64,000 nt of DNA. Source: an uncultured Flavobacteriales bacterium (GTDB taxonomy: Bacteria > Bacteroidota > Bacteroidia > Flavobacteriales > Flavobacteriaceae). The notes beneath the pieces were generated by a model. The model saw only the letters and a list, made by a program, of their open reading frames with translations, was not told the origin of the DNA and did no database searches. The position numbers and the translations under genes are program-made. The DNA is taken from positions 62,001-126,000 of the forward strand of contig CAJWBA010000002.1 of NCBI GenBank assembly GCA_913020155.1, read 5' to 3'. Each line of letters begins with the position of its first letter. The first letter of the stretch is position 1. Below are positions 53,847-61,400 of this stretch, piece by piece.

Positions 53847-54382
53847 TGCTCTATCGAATACTCAATAATTGCGATCAGGAGTGGACTCGTGCATTGAATG
53901 AAAAAAAGCATAGTTTTCGTTTTTTTAACTTAGCAACTTCAAATAGTAACATTCCTGAGCTTAGAGTGGTTGTACTCAGAGATTATGATTCCAAAAAAAA
54001 GGAATTTACTATTTATACAGATGCGCGTTCTCAAAAGGTTTTGAGTTTAGAAAACAATAAAAATGTAGAACTGCTTTTTTATGACCCTGAGAAACTAACG
54101 CAAATTCGTGTTCAAGCAACCTGTATTCAAATGACTGAAGACAATTCTTTATTCAATCAACAACCTACCGCATCTCAGAGGGACTACACCACACGATTAG
54201 CTCCGGGGACTTTAATCGAATCAGATGTTTCTGTTGATTTCTTGAAAGGAAATCATTATTTCTTGAAAATTATTTTTGAGGCTACACAAATAGAATATCT
54301 TCAATTAAAACGCCCTTCACACATTCGAGTTTTGTTCAAAAAGCAGGAATCTAAATGGCTTGGAAAATTTAGAACACCTTAA
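53846..54382 (+). CDS. Pyridoxamine 5'-phosphate oxidase-like FMN-binding protein
   Basis: ATG 53846 overlaps the stop of the DUF3089 gene (TGATG); the product is 178 residues. The beta-barrel pattern (FRFFNLATSNSNIPELRVVVLRDY, TIYTDARSQKVLSLENNKNVELLFYDPEK, RVQATCIQM) matches the FMN-binding split-barrel family. The exact substrate is not evident; it could be an oxidase or a reductase of a small molecule. Confidence 0.8.
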   Translation: MLYRILNNCDQEWTRALNEKKHSFRFFNLATSNSNIPELRVVVLRDYDSKKKEFTIYTDARSQKVLSLENNKNVELLFYDPEKLTQIRVQATCIQMTEDNSLFNQQPTASQRDYTTRLAPGTLIESDVSVDFLKGNHYFLKIIFEATQIEYLQLKRPSHIRVLFKKQESKWLGKFRTP

Positions 54383-54433
54383 TCTCTTATCTCTTATTTT
54401 TTTTTTGTACTTTTTTATTTTAAAAACATTTAT

Positions 54434-55882
54434 ATGAAATCAAAAAATTCCAAAAACAATTCAAGAAGAACCTTTCTCAAAAAAGGAATTCTTGCGTCAT
54501 CAATCATGATTGTTCCTCGTCACGTTCTAGGTGGTCAAGGTTTTTTAGCTCCTAGTGATCAACTCAATATTGCTGGAATAGGAGTTGGTGGAAAAGGGCG
54601 TAGTGATATTATCAATGCTTCAGTAAATGGAAGAGAACGAGTAGTTGCCCTATGCGATATTGATCCTCAAGGAAAACATGGGGTTTTGGACACAATTAAA
54701 GATTTTCCCAAAGCAAACTTTTATGATGATTTCAGAAGGCTTTTCGATACAGAGAAAAATCTTGATGCAATAACAGTTTCAACTCCCGATCATACCCATG
54801 GTATAATTGCAATGGAAGCTATGAGTCGAGGAATTCATGTTTATATTCAAAAACCATTGACCCATAATATTAGGGAAGCTCGGTTATTAACTGAAAAAGC
54901 GCGGGTTAATAAAATTGTCAGTCAAATGGGAAATCAAGGAGCTTCAAATCCAGCTCAACTCAAGGTTCAAGAATGGATTGATTCTGGTTTAATTGGAAAA
55001 GTATCGGAAGTAAAAGTATGGACAAATCGTCCAGTTTGGCCTCAAGGTATTCCAAAACCTCCATCAGATCCACAAAACAAACCTGATCAGCTGGCTTGGG
55101 ATTTATGGTTAGGTCCCGCAAAAAAAAGTCCCTTTAGTTCTTCATTACATCCTTTCAATTGGAGAGGCTGGTGGGAGTATGGAACTGGAGCTTTGGGGGA
55201 TATGGGATGCCATATTATTGATATTCCATTTCGTGCCTTAGGTTTGCATTATCCAACTGCCGTAGAATGTAGTGTTGGAAGTGTTTACACCAAAATGTGG
55301 ACTCCAGAATATATCCCAGAGGGATGTCCTCCATCTTCTTCAGTGACTATTAACTTTGACTCTACTGAAAAAAACGATATTCCAATGGTTATGACTTGGA
55401 CCGATGGAGGAATTCGCCCTGCCCGCCCAGATTTAATTCCAATTACAGAGGATATTGGGGAACCTGGAGGAGGAAATGGAGTAATGATGATAGGAGAATA
55501 CGGAGTTATTACTACTGGAGTTTACGGGTATAACCCTAAATTATTTAGGAAAGGTGAGCCTACCTTAACATTTGACCAACCCAAACAAACATTACCCGAT
55601 TTTGGACATCAGCAGCAATGGATTGATGCCATAAAGTCAGGTTTCAATAGTGATCTACATAGGTCATTAACTTCTTCTTTTGATTATTCTGGTCCTTTAA
55701 CCGAAACTGTTTTAATGGGAAATATTGCAATTCGGAGTTATCTGCTTCGAAAAGGAACCAAAAGTATGGAGTATTACGGACGCAAGAAATTACTTTGGGA
55801 TGGAGATAATATGCAAATTACCAATCTGAAAGATGCTAATCAATTTGTTGGGCGTGATTACCGTGAAGGTTGGGAGTTGTAA
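54434..55882 (+). CDS. Tat-exported Gfo/Idh/MocA-type oxidoreductase
   Basis: The 482-residue protein has a twin-arginine signal (NNSRRTFLKKGILASSIMIVP) and a Rossmann dinucleotide fold (LNIAGIGVGGKGRSDI) with DAITVSTPDHTHG and IQKPLTH, the Gfo/Idh substrate-loop motif with the catalytic Lys. The C-terminal half carries GWWEYGTGALGDMGCHIID. Family members oxidise sugars or myo-inositol with bound NAD(P). Location outside the cytoplasm implies the cofactor is folded in before export. It heads the SDR and isomerase-like genes. Confidence 0.92.
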   Translation: MKSKNSKNNSRRTFLKKGILASSIMIVPRHVLGGQGFLAPSDQLNIAGIGVGGKGRSDIINASVNGRERVVALCDIDPQGKHGVLDTIKDFPKANFYDDFRRLFDTEKNLDAITVSTPDHTHGIIAMEAMSRGIHVYIQKPLTHNIREARLLTEKARVNKIVSQMGNQGASNPAQLKVQEWIDSGLIGKVSEVKVWTNRPVWPQGIPKPPSDPQNKPDQLAWDLWLGPAKKSPFSSSLHPFNWRGWWEYGTGALGDMGCHIIDIPFRALGLHYPTAVECSVGSVYTKMWTPEYIPEGCPPSSSVTINFDSTEKNDIPMVMTWTDGGIRPARPDLIPITEDIGEPGGGNGVMMIGEYGVITTGVYGYNPKLFRKGEPTLTFDQPKQTLPDFGHQQQWIDAIKSGFNSDLHRSLTSSFDYSGPLTETVLMGNIAIRSYLLRKGTKSMEYYGRKKLLWDGDNMQITNLKDANQFVGRDYREGWEL

Positions 55883-55894
55883 AATAAAAACAGA

Positions 55895-56677
55895 ATGAAT
55901 CAAGTCATATGGATTACAGGAGCATCATCTGGGATTGGTGCAGAACTAGCAAAGCAATATTCTAAACAAGGAAAATTATTGATTTTGTCATCTCGTCGTG
56001 ATGCTGAACTAAAAGCGGTAAAAAATTCCTGTGATTATCCAGAGAATATAAAAGTACTTCCCTTGGATTTAAAAAATTTTGATTTAATGGAAAATTACGT
56101 AAAAAAAGCACTGGCATTCTTTGGATCAATAGACCTTTTAATAAATAATGGAGGAGTAAGTCAAAGATCCTTGATTGCCGAAACAAAATTTCATGTTTAC
56201 CAAGAACTAATCAACATAAACTACCTTGGAACTTTAGCTTTAACCAAAGCGTTGCTTCCCCATTTTATTGACCAAGGAAAAGGTCACTTTGCAGTAGTTA
56301 CAAGTGTCATGGGGAAATTTGGGTCACCTTTTCGATCGGGTTATTGTGGAGCAAAACATGCGCTCCATGGCTTTTTTGATGTGCTCCGCATGGAACATCA
56401 AAAGGATAATGTGGACGTTACACTTATCTGTCCGGGTTTTGTTCAAACTCAAGTAACAGTCAATGCATTGACTGGAACAGGAGAGCCTCTAGATCACGAT
56501 GATCCTGGTACTCAAAACGGCTTGGAAGTGGCTCATTTTTGCCAGAAAATGATTCGTGCAATACGAACCAAAAAATGGGAAATTTCATTTGGGAAAAAGG
56601 AAAAAATTGGAGTGTTTGTTAAAAGATTTTCTCAAAAACTTTTGCATGCGATTGTCATTCGATCCGACGTTCGCTAA
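55895..56677 (+). CDS. Short-chain dehydrogenase/reductase
   Basis: The 260-residue SDR has ITGASSGIGAELAKQYSKQG (TGxxxGIG), LINNGGVSQRS (NNGG), VVTSVMG with the catalytic Ser and YCGAKHALHG (YxxxK). The C-terminal region with DHDDPGTQNGLEVAHFC is compatible with a DHRS7-like SDR. The substrate could be a sugar or lipid alcohol. It follows the Gfo/Idh gene by 12 bp, suggesting a shared pathway. Confidence 0.93.
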   Translation: MNQVIWITGASSGIGAELAKQYSKQGKLLILSSRRDAELKAVKNSCDYPENIKVLPLDLKNFDLMENYVKKALAFFGSIDLLINNGGVSQRSLIAETKFHVYQELININYLGTLALTKALLPHFIDQGKGHFAVVTSVMGKFGSPFRSGYCGAKHALHGFFDVLRMEHQKDNVDVTLICPGFVQTQVTVNALTGTGEPLDHDDPGTQNGLEVAHFCQKMIRAIRTKKWEISFGKKEKIGVFVKRFSQKLLHAIVIRSDVR

Positions 56678-56711
56678 ACTGTACACATATTTAAATGATT
56701 AAAAAAATAAT

Positions 56712-57581
56712 ATGCAAAGACGAGACCTTATTAAAACATTAGCTGCAAGTGCGCCAACTGTATTCATAGGATCAACAGGATTTTCCAAACAAGAGGCTAA
56801 CGAGGTGTCAAGTCAATTGAAAGGAAATATCAACCATTCCGTATGTCAGTGGTGCTATCCAGATTTAAGCTTGGAGGAGTTGTGTGTCGTTGCAAAAGAA
56901 TTTGGTCTGATGGGTATTGATTTAATAGGCCCAGAAGGATGGGACACCTTGAAAAAATACGGTTTAGAATCTACTATGTGTAATGGAGCTGAAATTAGTT
57001 TGACAAAGGGTTTTAATGACCCAAAATATCATCCATTACTCATAGATAACTACACCAAGCACATCAATCAAGTTGCTCAGGCTGGTTTTTCTAATCTTAT
57101 TTGTTTTAGTGGAAACAAGAGAGGAATGGATGATGAAACGGGTCTAGAAAATTGTATTACTGGCTTACAAAAAATATTGCCATTGGCAGAAAAATTGGGT
57201 GTCATGATTCAAATGGAATTGTTTAATTCCAAAATCAATCATCCCGATTACATGTGCGACAATACCCGTTGGGGAATTGAATTGTGCAAACGTCTAGACT
57301 CTCCAAACTTTAAGTTACTTTATGATATTTATCATATGCAGATTTCTGAAGGAGACATCATCAGAACCATAACAAATGATCATCAATATTTTGGACATTA
57401 TCATACAGCAGGTGTTCCCGGAAGAAATGAAATTGATGAAACTCAAGAACTTTTTTATCCAGCAATAATGAAAGCTATTGTTGACTCAGGCTACAATGGT
57501 GTGGTGGCTCAAGAATTTATTCCAAAGAATGATAAACCTTTATATTCTCTTAAAAAGTCCATATTGATTTGTGATGTTTAG
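56712..57581 (+). CDS. Hydroxypyruvate isomerase-like TIM-barrel protein
   Basis: The 289-residue protein starts with a Tat-like signal (QRRDLIKTLAASAPTVFIG) and then an AP-endonuclease-2-type TIM barrel: ELCVVAKEFGLMGIDLIGPE, MIQMELFNSKINHPDYMCD, KLLYDIYHMQISEGD and GVVAQEFIPKN, matching hydroxypyruvate isomerase with its Glu and His metal ligands. It could interconvert hydroxypyruvate with tartronate semialdehyde, or isomerise an aldose. The Tat-type start is unusual. It ends the plus-strand run. Confidence 0.85.
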   Translation: MQRRDLIKTLAASAPTVFIGSTGFSKQEANEVSSQLKGNINHSVCQWCYPDLSLEELCVVAKEFGLMGIDLIGPEGWDTLKKYGLESTMCNGAEISLTKGFNDPKYHPLLIDNYTKHINQVAQAGFSNLICFSGNKRGMDDETGLENCITGLQKILPLAEKLGVMIQMELFNSKINHPDYMCDNTRWGIELCKRLDSPNFKLLYDIYHMQISEGDIIRTITNDHQYFGHYHTAGVPGRNEIDETQELFYPAIMKAIVDSGYNGVVAQEFIPKNDKPLYSLKKSILICDV

Positions 57582-57842
57582 CATGTTTGATTATTTGGTT
57601 AGATATTCTATCCACGGATTTTGTAGAATTGATGTGAATGTGTTTGACATTACTTTTCAGTTAAGCCAAGTATAGTTAGTGCACATAGAAAAACAAACTA
57701 TTGAATTTATTTATTAGTTTACGACTCTTAGTTTCGAGAAGAATAACCTTTTATTTTTAACCTACGAGTTTACCACTTAAAATACGGATTAACTAGAGTT
57801 AATTAATCCAGGAAGCAAATAATTTATATCTTAAAAAAAAAT

Positions 57843-58460
57843 ATGAAAAAAATAAGTTTAACTTTTTCAATTACTTTTATTCTATTCACATTTATTTCTG
57901 GTTGTTCCTTGGATAAAGGTATTTCTTTGGATGAATTGATAATTGAAACAGTGGATAATAAATCTATTCATTATTTAGATGGAAAACCATATTCTGGTAT
58001 GGTTTATAAATTTGCTGAGGACGGTGAGAGCCTATTGATGGAATTTAATCTTCTTGAAGGACTAATTCATGAAGGGTATTCAGAATACAACCTTAATGGA
58101 TCTTTGGTTCATAGTATGTTTTATCAAAATGGAGTTCTTAACGGTCTGGAGGAGAAGTACTATGATAATGGACAGCTTTATGAATCAGTTAATTACATTA
58201 ACGGAAATTTTCAAGGGAAAAGGATGGTTTATTGGAGCAATGGTATTTTAAAAGAACAAAATTATTTTTCAAAAGGAATTTTAGGTGGCGAAAATTTATT
58301 TTATTTTTCCAATGGTAAATTACGAAAGAGATTCAAGTTTGATTTACAGGGAAGAAAAGACGGTGTCTGGGAAGACTTTTTCTCCAGTGGAGCACTTAAA
58401 CAGCAAGTTGTGTATAAAAACGGAAAGATTTTAGAAACTACTGATTCAAACGAAAACTAG
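57843..58460 (+). CDS. MORN/YwqK-type repeat lipoprotein
   Basis: The 205-residue protein has a lipoprotein signal (ITFILFTFISGCSLDKG) and YwqK-like MORN-variant repeats: YSEYNLNGSLVHSMFYQNGVLNGLEEKYYDNGQLYESV, FQGKRMVYWSNGILKEQNYF and GVWEDFFSSGALKQQVVYKNG. Such repeats are in proteins often annotated as toxin-antitoxin YwqK antitoxins; that label is unsupported by a toxin gene. It is preceded by a 261-bp gap with no feature I can name. Confidence 0.8.
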   Translation: MKKISLTFSITFILFTFISGCSLDKGISLDELIIETVDNKSIHYLDGKPYSGMVYKFAEDGESLLMEFNLLEGLIHEGYSEYNLNGSLVHSMFYQNGVLNGLEEKYYDNGQLYESVNYINGNFQGKRMVYWSNGILKEQNYFSKGILGGENLFYFSNGKLRKRFKFDLQGRKDGVWEDFFSSGALKQQVVYKNGKILETTDSNEN

Positions 58461-58475
58461 GAAGCCACCCCAAGA

Positions 58476-61400
58476 TCAATTACACACTTTAGTTGTTATT
58501 ACTGTAAAACTTCCTTGACTAATTGATATTGAGTTATTTAAGTGGCAAAAAATAAATGTTTTCCCTTTTGGAACATAAACATCATAATCTCTACAATTAC
58601 ACCCTTTATAAGTAAAGACAACGCCATTACTTCCTCCTTCAATAGTAGATTCTGTACAAGGTGAACAGGTTAATGCTATCGTAACAGAAACAACATTGCT
58701 ATCCAATGCACCGTCATTTGCTTTGTAAGAAAAACTATCACCACCATTCATCACTCCACCTTGTACATAACTGAAAGTACCTCCGGGGTTAAGAGTAATT
58801 GTTCCAAAACTAGCAGATGAGACAAGTGTTGCTGATAATACATCACCATCAGTGTCAGTATCATTCAGTAATACGTTGTTTGTTCCATCTGACAATAAGG
58901 AGATTGTTGATCCTAAACCAACAATTATACTATCTGGATAAGCAATAGGAGCGTCATTTGTATTTGATACTGAAATAGTCACCGTGGTAGGTAAACCGTA
59001 ACCTTTTAAATCAAAAGGTATGTAGGTAAAACTGTCTGTGAAGTTTTCTGTATCATCATGGGTATAAACAAATGAACCGTCTGAGTTTAATAGAAGAGTA
59101 CCAAAAGCAGGACTTGTAGCAATAGCAGCTGTTAAATTTGCTGCATCTCCAGCATCTGTGTCTGTATCATTAGATAAAACACTGGTTGATGCATTTGTTG
59201 TTACAGTCGCAGTACCTCCCTCAAACACTTGAATAGTTTCTGTTACCCCAACAGGTAAATTATTAATATATATTGTTACTGTTGTTGTATTTCCAATACT
59301 AAATCTATCTCGGGGTGTATAGGTAAAACTATCTGTTATAGTTGCAGTTCCATCATGTGTGTAAGTAAAGTTTCCATTGCTTGAGAATGATGTTAATGTT
59401 CCATTAATTGGGTCTGTAACTTTGACTGCAGTCATGGAATCACTCTCAGGATCAGTATCATTATTTAATACTGAAAATATTCCATCATTAAGTTGACTTG
59501 TGGTTCCTCCATTTACAACACTAATAATATCAGATGCTCCTGTAGGTGGATCATTTACTTGAACTACACTAACATTAAATATATCATCAATAGTACAAGA
59601 AGCAGTTCCATCGTCTACTGATAAGACAATAAAAGTACTTCCGTTTTGATTAAGTAAAAAATCTATAATTAAAGCTGTTGAAGTAATACTTGTTGCAATC
59701 AAGCTTGGATCCCCTGGTGTAGCGGTGTAGGTTAGAACATCTGCTACATCAACATCTGAAAATATATTAGCCAGTGGAATGTATCTATCAGGATCATCCT
59801 CAGTTACTGAAATATCTGGTAATGCATTATCGAGTGTAGGGCAATCATTAACAGGTGTTATTGTTATGCTTATGGGTTGGTATATTTTACATGTTAAGTC
59901 GTCGATGGTTATTGTACCGGTAGAGCTTCCATTTTGATTAGGGATGCTTGTGTAACTCAAACGTCCAGAACCATCTAGTGTTATAGAAACAATATCGCTA
60001 TTGGTATAGGACACCGTAATTGTGTGTGAGATGTGATCTGGATCTGTAATGTAATTTTGTATTGGAGTTGCCCAATTGAATGCGGTAAACTCCTCATTCC
60101 TTGTAACTGTATTAATTTGAGTTGCAAATGTAGCATCATTCCAAACAGGGCAATCATTCACTGGATTTATTGTTATGCTTACTGTAACTGTATTCCCATC
60201 ATCAATTTCATCATTCGCTTTATATTGAAAGGAATCTGTTGTAGTTTCCGACCCGTTATGAACATACTGAAACGTACCTGAAGAAAGTAATGTTAAGCTA
60301 CCATTTACAGGAGGTGTTACAAGTATTGCTTTTAAGGTTTCGCCTTCTGGGTCTGTGTCATTATCTAATAAGCTTGAGAATCTACTTGTAGTGGTTGTGA
60401 CTGTGCCTCCCTCATCTACAATAAGTGAATTACCGGTTGAGACAGGCACATCATTTACATCTGCTACATTAACAATAAAAACATCTTGAGTGGTATTACA
60501 ACCCTGCGTGTCATCTACAAATATGGTTATTGTGGTTGTTCCATTTTGCTCAGGGATATAATCGATTGTTAAAGATGCCGATGACAGAGTTACAGTAGCT
60601 AGACTTGTATCGTCATTTATAAATGAATATGATAAAGGATCATTTTCAGCATCAGTGAAATACGAGTTTAAATTTCTAACAGTGTCTGCAGCATCTTCAA
60701 GTACATTAATATCAGGAATAGGTGGACTAGTAACTGATGGGCAGTCATTAACTGGAATTATATTAATTGTAACAAGTACATCTGTGGTGGTGAAAGTATC
60801 AGTGAGTCGATATGTAAAACTATCAGTTGTTGTTTCACTGGCATCGTGGGTATAAATAAAAGTTCCACTAGATTGTAAAGTAAATCCACCCCCTAAGTGC
60901 CACATGGGATCGGTTAACTTAGTTACTGTTAAATTATCTCCCTCAGTATCTGTGTCATTAGCGATTACAGAATTACCAGCTGTAGTGGTCGTAACTGAGC
61001 TTCCTTCAAAAACGTTGATAGTGTCAGCAACACCAACTGGAGTGTCGTTTTCAGCTACTACAGTAATTACAAAGCTAGAACTGACTAAAGATGAGCATTC
61101 GATTGTATTATCTGTTGCATACAATATTATTGTACTACTACCTGTCATATCATCAACGTAATCGATTGTTAAAGTGGTAGCTGAGGATTTTGTTGCAGAG
61201 AGTAACCCTAAATTTGTACTGCTTACGGTTAATGTAATTGCATCATTTTCTTCATCGGAAAACACAGAACTAATATCAATATTATCGTCCGGATCATCTT
61301 CAATTGCGCTGAAGTCATTGATTGGTATATTTACGATTGGACAATCGTTGGTATGGAAAATTTGAATAGTGACCGTTGTTGTATTCCCAAAACCCTGTGT

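Noticed and set aside
57843-58460. Toxin-antitoxin locus based on the YwqK label
   Set aside because: No toxin gene is adjacent; the protein is a lipoprotein with MORN-type repeats, so the label is not evidence.
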